Below the pieces are notes generated by a model. It was not told where the DNA came from. It worked only from the letters and a program-made list of their open reading frames with translations, and did not search any database. From NCBI GenBank assembly GCA_009914645.1, contig VFLB01000230.1:1-6969 (forward strand): a DNA stretch of 6,969 nucleotides. Direction: 5' to 3'. How positions within the stretch are numbered: position 1 is the stretch's first letter; every line of letters begins with the position of its first letter. Origin of the DNA: Synechococcaceae bacterium Bin_79_3. GTDB lineage: Bacteria > Cyanobacteriota > Cyanobacteriia > PCC-6307 > Cyanobiaceae. The position numbers were made by a program, and so were the translations under genes. Below are positions 1 to 6,967 of this stretch, in pieces.

Positions 1-734
1 CAACGCTTTGTTGGGATGAGCAACATGCTTTGTTGAAAGCTGTGCTTTTAGCAGTTGCTGGTAAGGCCAAGGTATTAGCTGGCACCGGCAGCAACTCCAC
101 CGCTGAAGCAATCGCAGCCACTCGGGAGGCAGCTGCTTTGGGGGCTGATGGTGCACTTGTAGTGGTGCCTTATTACAACAAGCCACCCCAAGCTGGTTTG
201 GAAGCTCATTTCGCCGCAGTGGCAGAAGCAGCGCCAAATCTTCCTTTGATGCTCTACAACATTCCCGGTAGAACCGGCTGCAGCCTTGCCCCAGAAACCA
301 CAGCTCGATTAATGCGGTATTCCAATGTGGTGGCGTTTAAGGCAGCCAGCGGCTCGGTGGATGAGGTGAGTAGTTTGAGAGCTACTTGCGGCGATCGCTT
401 AGCGATTTACAGCGGCGATGATTCTTTAACCCTGCCAATGTTGGCTTTGGGGGCGGTTGGAGTTGTGAGTGTTGCAAGTCATTTGGTGGGGGAGGAATTG
501 CAACAGATGATTCAAGCTTTTTTGGCAGGCGAAATACAGAAAGCTCTTTCAATTCACGAACGTTTGTTACCTCTTATGCAAGGTTTGTTTTGTAGTAGTA
601 ATCCCATACCGGTTAAAGCTGCATTAGAGCTTGAGGGGTGGCCCGTTGGTTCAGCCCGCTTGCCTTTGGTGCCAGCCTCTAGCGCTATTCGTGAATCCCT
701 TGCTGTTTTACTTGCCGCTTTGCGTCCTACCTGA
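1..734 (+). CDS. dapA: 4-hydroxy-tetrahydrodipicolinate synthase (DapA), 5'-truncated by window edge
   Basis: DapA condenses pyruvate with aspartate semialdehyde in the cytoplasm, the first committed step to diaminopimelate and lysine. The frame is open from base 3 (bases 1-2 belong to a cut codon) and 243 residues are visible. The first in-frame TTG, at 30, is not the true start, because homologous sequence (TLCWDEQHA) precedes it. About 50-60 N-terminal residues, including the Thr-Thr pair of the proton relay, lie outside the window. The YYNKPP motif carries the equivalent of E. coli Tyr107 (visible residue 58). LYNIPGRTG carries the Tyr133 and Arg138 equivalents (85 and 90). The Schiff-base lysine is in VAFKAASG (residue 113, bases 339-341); the residue after it is Ala where many DapAs have Glu. 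The [10 protein letters not shown] motif near the C-terminus is typical. The gene lies 64 bases upstream of rnj in the same direction, so cotranscription is possible. Identification is secure. Confidence 0.96.
   Translation, partial: TLCWDEQHALLKAVLLAVAGKAKVLAGTGSNSTAEAIAATREAAALGADGALVVVPYYNKPPQAGLEAHFAAVAEAAPNLPLMLYNIPGRTGCSLAPETTARLMRYSNVVAFKAASGSVDEVSSLRATCGDRLAIYSGDDSLTLPMLALGAVGVVSVASHLVGEELQQMIQAFLAGEIQKALSIHERLLPLMQGLFCSSNPIPVKAALELEGWPVGSARLPLVPASSAIRESLAVLLAALRPT
391..398. other. HIP1 palindrome GCGATCGC
   Basis: A perfect copy of the Highly Iterated Palindrome octamer lies inside dapA. HIP1 is over-represented in many freshwater cyanobacterial genomes and rare in most marine picocyanobacteria. 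It is the only exact copy I found in the window, with near matches such as GCGATCGT around 3295. A single copy is weak evidence and could be chance. Confidence 0.5.
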
Positions 735-798
735 CCTCAAGGCGATGGGCAGCCGCTCATTATCTTTCTACTTCCCAATTATTTTTTAAAAGGTTTCT

Positions 799-2718
799 AT
801 GGCTATTTCAGCAACACCCGCAACCAAAACACCAGCGCTGCGGGTGATCCCGTTAGGAGGTTTACATGAGATTGGTAAAAATACTTGTGTATTTGAATAC
901 GGCGATGATTTGATGTTAGTTGATGCTGGCCTCGCCTTCCCAAGCGATGGTATGCACGGCGTAAATGTTGTTATGCCAGATACTAGTTACTTAAGGGAAA
1001 ATCAAAAAAGAATCCGTGGGATGATTGTTACCCATGGCCATGAAGATCATATTGGTGGCATTTCTCACCACCTTAAGCATTTTAATATTCCGATTATTTA
1101 TGGGCCCCGGCTAGCGCTTTCACTCTTGGAAGGCAAGATGGCCGAAGCCGGTGTGGCAGATCGCACCACCTTGCAAACCGTTGCGCCGCGTGATGTGGTG
1201 AAGGTGGGGCAGCACTTTAAGGTTGAGTTTATCCGTAATACTCACTCAATCGCCGATAGTTTTTCATTGGCGATAACAACACCTGTGGGAGTTGTTGTAT
1301 TTACCGGTGATTTCAAGTTTGATCACACCCCTGTGGATGGCGAATATTTTGATATTCAGCGGATGGCTCAATACGGAGAGCAGGGCGTGCTCTGTATGTT
1401 TAGTGATTCCACAAATGCTGAGTTACCTGGATTCACCCCATCAGAACGGGCGGTATTTCCTAATCTAGATCGCCATATTTCCACAGCGGAAGGCAGGGTA
1501 TTGATAACTACTTTTGCTAGTTCAGTGCATCGTGTATCGATGATTCTTGAGTTGGCCCTCAAGCACGGCCGCAAGGTTAGTTTGCTTGGCCGCTCGATGC
1601 TTAATGTGATCGCCAAAGCACGGGAATTGGGTTATATCCGCTGCCCAGATGAACTGTTTGTTCCTATCAAGCAAATCCGTGATATTCCCGATCGCGAAAC
1701 ACTTTTATTAATGACTGGTAGCCAAGGCGAATCGCTTGCCGCTTTGAGCCGAATCTCCCGTTGTGAACATCCTCAAGTGCAGGTGAAATCGACAGATAAA
1801 ATTATTTTCTCCGCCAGCCCAATCCCAGGTAACACAATTTCGGTTGTGAATACTATTGATCGCTTGATGATGCTTGGCGCCAAGGTGGTGTATGGCAAAG
1901 GTGAGGGCATTCACGTTTCTGGCCATGGCAGCCAAGAGGATCAAAAGTTGATGATTGCTCTTACAAGGCCTAAGTTTTTTGTACCTGTGCATGGTGAACA
2001 TCGCATGTTGATGTGCCATTCCCGCACCGCTCAATCTATGGGCGTACCAGAAAACAATATTTTAATTATTGATAACGGTGATGTGGTGGAACTCACCCCC
2101 GATTCCATCCGTAGGGGTGATCCTGTAAAGGCTGGTATCGAATTGCTGGATAATTCACGCAATGGCATTGTTGATGCCCGCGTCTTAAAAGAACGCCAGC
2201 AATTAGCAGGTGATGGTGTAATCACAATGCTGGCTGCCATCAGCACTGAAGGTTTGATGGTGGCTCCACCACGGGTAAATCTGCGCGGGGTGGTTACTAC
2301 TGCTGAACCGCGCAAGATGTCGATGTGGGCTGAACGGGAAGTGGGTTGGGTTTTGGAAAACCGTTGGAATCAGTTATCCCGCAACACCGGTGGCAATGCT
2401 CCCGAGGTTGATTGGGTTGGTGTGCAGCGTGAAATTGAGGTGGGTTTGCAACGGCGTATGCGGCGTGAATTGCAGGTGGAACCTTTGATCATTTGTTTGG
2501 TGCAGCCCGCCCCAGCTGGTACACCTGCTTATGTTTCAAAAAATCCTGTAGAAGATCGCGCACCGGTATCTCGGGCAGCACGGGCTGAAAGAGATCGCCC
2601 TCAAGCTCAACCCCAGGCCCAATCTCAACCCCAAAGCGCTGCCCCTGCAGAAGCCGAGTTGCAGCCAGCAGACGACAATCGTCTGCGCCGCCGCCGCCCC
2701 AGCGCCGCTGTTGGCTGA
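799..2718 (+). CDS. rnj: Ribonuclease J (beta-CASP metallo-beta-lactamase RNase)
   Basis: RNase J is a cytoplasmic zinc-dependent RNase with endo- and 5'-3' exonuclease activity in mRNA decay and rRNA processing. The 639 residues are slightly longer than compact bacterial RNase Js (about 555) because of a C-terminal tail. The metallo-beta-lactamase domain holds HGHEDH (79-84), the histidine of RNTHS (149) and the aspartate of FTGDF (171). The beta-CASP insert spans roughly 205-365, with FSDSTNAE, ITTFASS and the MTGSQGE loop (306-311). SGHGSQED (374-381) and PVHGEHR (396-402) complete the catalytic centre. A C-terminal domain occupies about 445-570. Residues 580-639 are low-complexity, Gln/Pro/Ala-rich, and end in RLRRRRPSAAVG. 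The ATG start follows a weak AAAAGG Shine-Dalgarno-like sequence (788-793) by five bases and precedes the conserved LRVIPLGGLHEIGKN block by 13 residues. Residue 312 is Ser where the family usually has Pro (GSQGEP). The stop codon touches the tilS stop. Confidence 0.97.
   Translation: MAISATPATKTPALRVIPLGGLHEIGKNTCVFEYGDDLMLVDAGLAFPSDGMHGVNVVMPDTSYLRENQKRIRGMIVTHGHEDHIGGISHHLKHFNIPIIYGPRLALSLLEGKMAEAGVADRTTLQTVAPRDVVKVGQHFKVEFIRNTHSIADSFSLAITTPVGVVVFTGDFKFDHTPVDGEYFDIQRMAQYGEQGVLCMFSDSTNAELPGFTPSERAVFPNLDRHISTAEGRVLITTFASSVHRVSMILELALKHGRKVSLLGRSMLNVIAKARELGYIRCPDELFVPIKQIRDIPDRETLLLMTGSQGESLAALSRISRCEHPQVQVKSTDKIIFSASPIPGNTISVVNTIDRLMMLGAKVVYGKGEGIHVSGHGSQEDQKLMIALTRPKFFVPVHGEHRMLMCHSRTAQSMGVPENNILIIDNGDVVELTPDSIRRGDPVKAGIELLDNSRNGIVDARVLKERQQLAGDGVITMLAAISTEGLMVAPPRVNLRGVVTTAEPRKMSMWAEREVGWVLENRWNQLSRNTGGNAPEVDWVGVQREIEVGLQRRMRRELQVEPLIICLVQPAPAGTPAYVSKNPVEDRAPVSRAARAERDRPQAQPQAQSQPQSAAPAEAELQPADDNRLRRRRPSAAVG
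2602..2637 (+). repeat. Two tandem 18-base units in the rnj tail
   Basis: Two in-frame 18-base units (2602-2619 and 2620-2637) encode QAQPQA and QSQPQS. The first 14 bases of each unit differ at only one position (CAAGCTCAACCCCA versus CAATCTCAACCCCA). They sit in the disordered linker between the RNase J core and its arginine-rich end. A unit length that is a multiple of three allows expansion or loss without frameshift. Confidence 0.75.
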
Positions 2719-2734
2719 TTAGCTGCTAAGCCAA
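2668..2734. terminator. Hairpin cluster at the convergent rnj/tilS 3' ends (possible bidirectional terminator)
   Basis: Three inverted repeats can be read directly. A perfect 8-bp stem, GCAGACGA/TCGTCTGC with loop CAA, occupies 2668-2686. A 4-bp stem, CAGC/GCTG, occupies 2700-2710. A 6-bp stem, TTGGCT/AGCCAA, occupies 2711-2734; its loop contains both stop codons and can add an inner TAG/CTA pairing. None is followed by a T-run on either strand, so none is a canonical intrinsic terminator. Because the two stops abut, any terminator must lie within the opposing gene, which makes this the natural place for 3' end formation. The repeats are certain; the terminator role is inferred. Confidence 0.35.
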
Positions 2735-3690
2735 ATGTGCAAACGATCCCATTCGAGCGTTTTGCCTTTGGCTAAAACCATTTGATTTGGGCCCCGGCTG
2801 CTTTCCAATTGGGGCCACAATTGTTTTATTTGTGATGGCCCCATAGCAGCTAAACCCTGTTGCAGCAACCAATGCTGCAACAGCTGGCAGCGGCATGGAG
2901 TTGATAATTCCATTAACTTTTTGCGTTGTATTTTTGAATTATCTGCCTGCAAAGCTTTAAGGGCGAGATCAAGTAGTTCCCCATAGCTTTCTTGTTCAGC
3001 GCTAAATCCTTCTGCAGTTGCAGCCATTCTTTGTGTGGCACCTGGATGCAATTGCTCCAGCACTGGTAACACCTCATTACGGATTCGATTACGGCTAAAA
3101 CGTTGATCTGTGTTGCTGGGATCCAGCCAGATTGGGATTGCCAATGTTTCACAAATCCTGGCGGTATCCACTCGAGAAAAATTTAGTAAAGGCCGCACAA
3201 GTTGAATTCCTGGGCAGAGCTGCCGTTGCGCCATCAAGCTGCCAAGGCCGCGACGGTGGCTGCCGCGGGCCAGATGCAAAAGCAGCGTTTCACTGCGATC
3301 GTTTGCGGTGTGGGCCGTGAGCACAATTTTGCAACCTTGAGTTTTGGCTTGCTGCTCGAGGCAGCTGTAACGCCATTCCCTTGCAGCTGCTTCCGTATGA
3401 AGCGGGTTCGCCCAGCTATCGATCTGAATTTCTAGATTTTTGCTTTTTGCCCATGCAGCTAGGGCCGCAGCCTGTTGTTCTGATTCTTGGCGCCAACAGT
3501 GGTTGCCATGCCACAGCTGCAGTTGCCAGTGGTGCAACCGTCGTAAATCCAGCATTAATGCTGTTAACGCCATGGAGTCTTGGCCGCCAGATACCGCCAA
3601 CAGCAGCTGGGCCCCATGGGGTAGCAGCAGAGGCTCGCGCAATAAGCGCTGATGCAGCCGCAGGTGGTAGACGCTCCAGGAAATTGCCAT
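2719..3690 (-). CDS. tilS: tRNA(Ile)-lysidine synthase (TilS)
   Basis: TilS uses ATP and lysine to convert cytidine 34 of the CAU-anticodon tRNA-Ile to lysidine, so the tRNA reads AUA as isoleucine. This is an essential cytoplasmic activity in most bacteria. The 323 residues match the short TilS form rather than the longer E. coli form (about 430). The PP-loop SGGQDS is at residues 34-39 and LWHGNH at 59-64. The TAHTANDRSETLLLHLARGS block (125-144) carries the adenylation-site Asp131 and Glu134-Thr135. RPLL is at 166-169, and DPSNTDQRFSRNRIRNEVLP (190-209) is the conserved RNR block. The C-terminal 100 residues match only loosely what I know of the substrate-binding region. The ATG at 3690 is preceded, ten bases away, by a weak AGGGA. 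The gene is divergent from ycf23 and convergent with rnj, so it is probably transcribed alone. Confidence 0.96.
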   Translation of the reverse strand: MAISWSVYHLRLHQRLLREPLLLPHGAQLLLAVSGGQDSMALTALMLDLRRLHHWQLQLWHGNHCWRQESEQQAAALAAWAKSKNLEIQIDSWANPLHTEAAAREWRYSCLEQQAKTQGCKIVLTAHTANDRSETLLLHLARGSHRRGLGSLMAQRQLCPGIQLVRPLLNFSRVDTARICETLAIPIWLDPSNTDQRFSRNRIRNEVLPVLEQLHPGATQRMAATAEGFSAEQESYGELLDLALKALQADNSKIQRKKLMELSTPCRCQLLQHWLLQQGLAAMGPSQIKQLWPQLESSRGPNQMVLAKGKTLEWDRLHIWLSS

Positions 3691-3752
3691 AGCAAAAGGT
3701 TCCCTGCAATTGGGCTTACGTGGGAGAATTAATGATCTGAATTAGCACTGTT
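3691..3752. promoter_or_regulatory. Divergent intergenic region between tilS and ycf23
   Basis: These 62 bases separate two divergent start codons, so promoters for both genes must lie here or within the opposing coding sequence. I see no convincing -35/-10 pair on either strand: TTGGGC (3710-3715) is a possible -35-like element without a good -10, and the AATTAAT stretch near 3727-3733 is AT-rich. In the ycf23 frame, an in-frame ATG at 3732 is closed by TGA at 3738-3740, which fixes the ycf23 start downstream of it. Promoter content is inferred from gene arrangement only. Confidence 0.35.
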
Positions 3753-4502
3753 ATGTTGCTGCCCCATTCTCTAAATACGGCCCTAAGCGAGCAGCGTTTA
3801 CTCAAGGTGATAGCTGGACTAGCCAATTTTGATGCCACGGCTGTTGCAATGGTGGCTCGCGCTGCGGCAGCGGGGGGGGCTGATTTGATCGATGTGGCCT
3901 GCATCCCAAACCTGGTGAGATTGGCCGCGGCTCAATCTGGTTTGCCAATCTGCGTATCCGCAGTAGATCCCGAACTGTTTCCTGCTGCGGTGGCAGCAGG
4001 GGCCACGATGTTGGAGATTGGAAATTACGACAGTTTTTACCCCCTCGGCCGAGTGTTTGGAGCAGTTGAGGTGCTCGAGCTCACTCGCCGCACCAAGGCT
4101 TTAGCTGCTGAAATTCCCCTTTCGGTAACAGTGCCCCACACCTTGCCCCTAGATCAACAGGAGCAGTTGGCGATTGATTTGGTGGCAGCAGGAGCCGATT
4201 TAATCCAAACAGAAGGCGGCAGCAGCGCTCGGCCTTACAGCGCTGGCGTGCAGGGTTTAATTGAAAAGGCAGCTCCAACCCTTGCGGCAGCCCATGTAAT
4301 TAGCCGTGCGGTGCGAGTTCCTGTGCTTTGCGCTTCTGGTTTATCAGCCGTTACCTTGCCCCTAGCTCAAGCGGCAGGCGCTGCAGGGGTGGGAGTTGGT
4401 TCTGCTGTGAACAGGCTTAACGATGAAATTGCAATGGTGGCGGTAGTGCGTGGCTTGAGGGAGGCTCTCGTGGCTACTGTTGCGCGAACATATCATCGTT
4501 AA
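3753..4502 (+). CDS. ycf23: Ycf23 / DUF561 family protein, predicted TIM-barrel, function unknown
   Basis: The 249 residues match the Ycf23 (DUF561) family of cyanobacteria and algal plastids, which has no established biochemical role that I know of. Recognisable blocks are LKVIAGLANFD (17-27), GGADLIDVAC (41-50), ICVSAVDPELFPAAVAAGA (66-84), LEIGNYDSFYPLGRVFG (87-103), SVTVPHTLPLDQQEQLA (124-140), GADLIQTEGGSSARP (147-161), VPVLCASGLSAVT (189-201) and GAAGVGVGSAVNRL (209-222). The alternating hydrophobic strands and helices, with a late glycine-rich loop, resemble a TIM barrel with a phosphate-binding loop; this is inferred from sequence pattern. No signal peptide or membrane segment is visible. 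ATG 3753 is the first ATG after an in-frame TGA at 3738 and lacks a clear Shine-Dalgarno. A G8 run at 3872-3879 spans codons 40-43. The gene ends TAA TAA, three bases before the next ATG in the same frame. Confidence 0.9.
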   Translation: MLLPHSLNTALSEQRLLKVIAGLANFDATAVAMVARAAAAGGADLIDVACIPNLVRLAAAQSGLPICVSAVDPELFPAAVAAGATMLEIGNYDSFYPLGRVFGAVEVLELTRRTKALAAEIPLSVTVPHTLPLDQQEQLAIDLVAAGADLIQTEGGSSARPYSAGVQGLIEKAAPTLAAAHVISRAVRVPVLCASGLSAVTLPLAQAAGAAGVGVGSAVNRLNDEIAMVAVVRGLREALVATVARTYHR

Positions 4503-4505
4503 TAA

Positions 4506-4889
4506 ATGACTGGCTTTGCCTGGCTACTGCAATGGCCAATTCGGGCGATAGTGCTACTTGTAGTTGCTAGTTTGCCGCTTGGGGTGGAATTTGAGGATTT
4601 TGGCGCTGCGTTGCTATCAGCTGGCGCCATTGGTTTATTAGGCACCTTATTAACATTGCCACTAAAAGCTCTATTTTTATTGCCTTGGGCTGTGAGTAGT
4701 TTAGGTGGCTTAATTCAGCCGATTAGTTTATTATTTAATTGGATTATAACGGCAATTTTATTTGGTTTAGCGGCGGGTATGGTAGATGGGTTTCGCCTGA
4801 AAAATGGGATTTTTAGTGTGCTGCTTGGCGCTTTGGCATATAGCATTATTAGCACCGTATCTTTGCGCCTTCTCGGCCTGATGAGCTAA
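4506..4889 (+). CDS. Small four-helix membrane protein, phage-holin-family-like (superfamily IV type)
   Basis: This 127-residue, very hydrophobic protein has four predicted transmembrane segments at about 5-25, 33-58, 64-91 and 101-123. Charged residues are confined to short loops (EFED 28-31; DGFRLKN 94-100). Length, helix number and the terminal GFRLKNG-helix pattern recall the four-TMS holin superfamily IV proteins (PF04020 type) found widely in bacterial chromosomes outside prophages. No endolysin or other phage gene is nearby, so a lysis role is unlikely and the real role is unknown. It starts three bases after the ycf23 stop with no Shine-Dalgarno, so its translation is probably coupled to ycf23 by reinitiation. 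It ends in tandem TAA TAA (4887-4892). T-rich codons reflect its Leu, Phe and Ile content and need not mean foreign origin. The gene is confident; the family assignment is moderately so. Confidence 0.85.
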   Translation: MTGFAWLLQWPIRAIVLLVVASLPLGVEFEDFGAALLSAGAIGLLGTLLTLPLKALFLLPWAVSSLGGLIQPISLLFNWIITAILFGLAAGMVDGFRLKNGIFSVLLGALAYSIISTVSLRLLGLMS

Positions 4890-4957
4890 TAAAGTTTGAT
4901 CGGCTTACAAAGCAGTGATTTTCTCTTTAGTATTTAATGCCAATAGATTGAGCCACG
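4890..4957 (+). promoter_or_regulatory. Upstream region of uvrB with a possible -10 element
   Basis: This 68-base AT-rich gap contains TATTTAAT (4931-4938), a plausible but unproven -10 element that would give a very short leader to the GTG at 4958. No good -35 lies 16-18 bases upstream. There is no match to the cyanobacterial LexA-type box (GTAC-N4-GT-like dyad). A small GCTT-ACA-AAGC hairpin near 4903-4913, followed by T-rich sequence, might attenuate transcription from the upstream pair but is too short to call a terminator. Confidence 0.25.
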
Positions 4958-6967
4958 GTGGATTTCCGCCTTCAAGCTCCGTATAGCCCCAATGGGGATC
5001 AGCCCAGCGCCATCGAAACCCTGGTGCAGGGCGTTGATGCCGGCGAACGCTATCAAACCCTCCTAGGTGCCACGGGCACAGGTAAAACCTTCTCAATCGC
5101 TAATGTGATCCAGCGCACCGGGCGCTCGGCTTTGGTTTTAGCCCACAACAAAACTCTGGCAGCTCAGCTATGTAATGAGTTGCGGGAGTTTTTTCCGCAG
5201 AACGCTGTTGAATACTTTATATCTTATTATGATTATTACCAGCCGGAGGCATATGTGCCGGTTTCGGATACATATATTGCTAAAACAGCATCTATCAATG
5301 AAGAGATAGATATGTTGCGCCACTCGGCAACGCGCTCTTTGTTTGAGCGCAATGATGTGATTGTTGTTGCATCGATAAGCTGTATTTATGGCCTTGGCAT
5401 TCCGTCGGAATACTTAAAGGCAGCAGTGCCATTTAAAGTGGGAGAAATAATTGATTTACGCTCTTCTTTGCGTGAACTTGTTAATAATCAATATACGCGT
5501 AATGATACAGAAATTGCTCGCGGCCGCTTTCGGGTTAAAGGAGATGTGTTGGAAATTGGTCCTGCCTACGAAGATCGTTTAGTGAGAATTGAATTATTTG
5601 GTGATGAGGTGGAAGCTATTCGTTATGTAGACCCCACTACCGGTGAGATTTTAAAAAGTTTAGAACAAATTAATATCTATCCTGCCAAACACTTCGTTAC
5701 GCCGAAAGATCGCTTAGATGGTGCAATTGCTGAGATAAGAGCTGAATTGCGCTTTCGCTTGGATGAATTACAAGGCCAGGGGAAACTTTTGGAGGCGCAG
5801 CGTTTAGAGCAGCGCACCACCTACGATCTTGAAATGTTGCAACAGGTGGGTTATTGCAATGGAGTTGAAAATTATGCTAGGCATTTAGCCGGAAGGCCAG
5901 CGGGCACACCACCTGAATGTTTGATTGATTATTTCCCTAAAGATTGGCTACTAGTTGTAGATGAAAGCCACGTTACCTGTTCGCAATTACATGCCATGTA
6001 CAACGGGGATCGAGCAAGAAAGCAGGTATTGATCGATCATGGTTTTCGTTTGCCAAGCGCTGCTGATAACCGCCCTTTAAAAGCTGAAGAATTTTGGCAA
6101 AAAGCGCAACAAACAATTTTTGTAAGTGCAACGCCAGGAAACTGGGAATTAGAAATATCAAATGGCCAAGTAGCAGAACAGGTAATCCGCCCTACGGGAG
6201 TGCTCGATCCAATTGTGGAAGTGCGGCCTACCGGCGGGCAGGTGGATGATTTGTTGGGTGAAATCCGGGTGCGGGCAGACCGTAAAGAGAGGGTGTTGAT
6301 AACAACTCTCACAAAACGTATGGCAGAAGATCTTACGGATTATTTAGCTGAAAATCAGGTAAAAGTTAGATATTTGCATTCTGAAATTCATTCGATTGAA
6401 CGTATAGAGATTATTCAAGACTTGCGTAATGGGGAATATGACGTGCTGGTTGGGGTGAATTTATTGCGGGAGGGGTTGGATTTACCGGAGGTGTCGTTAG
6501 TGGCGATCTTAGATGCAGATAAGGAGGGCTTTTTGCGTGCTGAAAGGTCTTTAATTCAAACGATAGGAAGGGCAGCTCGTCATATTGATGGCAGGGCTAT
6601 TTTATATGCTGACAATCTCACTGATTCAATGGCGAAAGCGATAACCGTAACTGAAAATCGTCGCGCTGTTCAACATGAATATAATCTTAAGCACGGTATT
6701 ACACCAAGGCCCGCAGGTAAAAGTTCAATAGGTAATAACCCAATTCTTGCTTTCCTTGAGTTATCACGTAAATTAAATGATGAGCAGCCCACCGAAGCGC
6801 CTGAAGTTGCTAATCACTATGGTGTTTCACTAGAAGCAATGCCTGAATTAATTAAACAGTTGGAGGATAAAATGAAAACAGCTGCTACAAATCTCGATTT
6901 TGAGGCGGCGGCTAGTTTGCGTGATCAAATTAAAAAGTTACGCCAAAAATTAGTAAGTAGTACTTAA
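4958..6967 (+). CDS. uvrB: UvrABC system protein B (excision repair helicase-like subunit)
   Basis: UvrB is the damage-verifying subunit of nucleotide excision repair. It is loaded by UvrA, inserts a beta-hairpin between the DNA strands and recruits UvrC. The 669 residues match the usual length (E. coli 673). Walker A GATGTGKT is at 37-44. The hairpin [16 protein letters not shown] is at 86-101. The [22 protein letters not shown] block (104-125), Walker B VVDESH (333-338), FVSATPG (388-394), [14 protein letters not shown] (499-512) and motif [10 protein letters not shown] (534-541) follow. The C-terminal UVR motif that contacts UvrC and UvrA lies at about 628-663, after a variable linker (585-625). 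GTG 4958 is the only possible start: an in-frame TGA at 4949-4951 closes the frame just upstream and the conserved N-terminus begins at once ([15 protein letters not shown]). There is no Shine-Dalgarno. The protein appears intact, with no missing catalytic residues. Confidence 0.98.
   Translation: MDFRLQAPYSPNGDQPSAIETLVQGVDAGERYQTLLGATGTGKTFSIANVIQRTGRSALVLAHNKTLAAQLCNELREFFPQNAVEYFISYYDYYQPEAYVPVSDTYIAKTASINEEIDMLRHSATRSLFERNDVIVVASISCIYGLGIPSEYLKAAVPFKVGEIIDLRSSLRELVNNQYTRNDTEIARGRFRVKGDVLEIGPAYEDRLVRIELFGDEVEAIRYVDPTTGEILKSLEQINIYPAKHFVTPKDRLDGAIAEIRAELRFRLDELQGQGKLLEAQRLEQRTTYDLEMLQQVGYCNGVENYARHLAGRPAGTPPECLIDYFPKDWLLVVDESHVTCSQLHAMYNGDRARKQVLIDHGFRLPSAADNRPLKAEEFWQKAQQTIFVSATPGNWELEISNGQVAEQVIRPTGVLDPIVEVRPTGGQVDDLLGEIRVRADRKERVLITTLTKRMAEDLTDYLAENQVKVRYLHSEIHSIERIEIIQDLRNGEYDVLVGVNLLREGLDLPEVSLVAILDADKEGFLRAERSLIQTIGRAARHIDGRAILYADNLTDSMAKAITVTENRRAVQHEYNLKHGITPRPAGKSSIGNNPILAFLELSRKLNDEQPTEAPEVANHYGVSLEAMPELIKQLEDKMKTAATNLDFEAAASLRDQIKKLRQKLVSST

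Noticed and set aside
30..32. TTG at 30 as the start of dapA
   Set aside because: The nine codons before it continue DapA homology (TLCWDEQHA), and the catalytic Thr-Thr region must lie further upstream, outside the window.
1708..2034. Open minus-strand frame of 108 codons inside rnj (with similar ones at 1368-1616 and 2031-2315)
   Set aside because: The plus-strand rnj frame has continuous family-specific motifs here. The minus-strand translations match nothing I recognise and have no ribosome-binding site or conserved pattern.
3132..3692. Several overlapping plus-strand and minus-strand open frames across the 5' half of tilS
   Set aside because: All lie opposite or out of frame with the clearly recognised TilS PP-loop domain. 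They are by-products of its composition.
3716..3904. Minus-strand 62-codon open frame reaching into the tilS-ycf23 gap
   Set aside because: Most of it is antisense to the conserved N-terminus of Ycf23, and it has no independent support.
4506..4889. Prophage or lysis-cassette remnant based on the holin-like protein
   Set aside because: No endolysin, integrase, structural phage gene or attachment-site repeat is present, and all neighbours are core housekeeping genes.
4903..4935. Intrinsic terminator after the holin-like gene
   Set aside because: The only stem is four base pairs (GCTT/AAGC), the T-rich stretch is interrupted, and the pairing is too weak to call.
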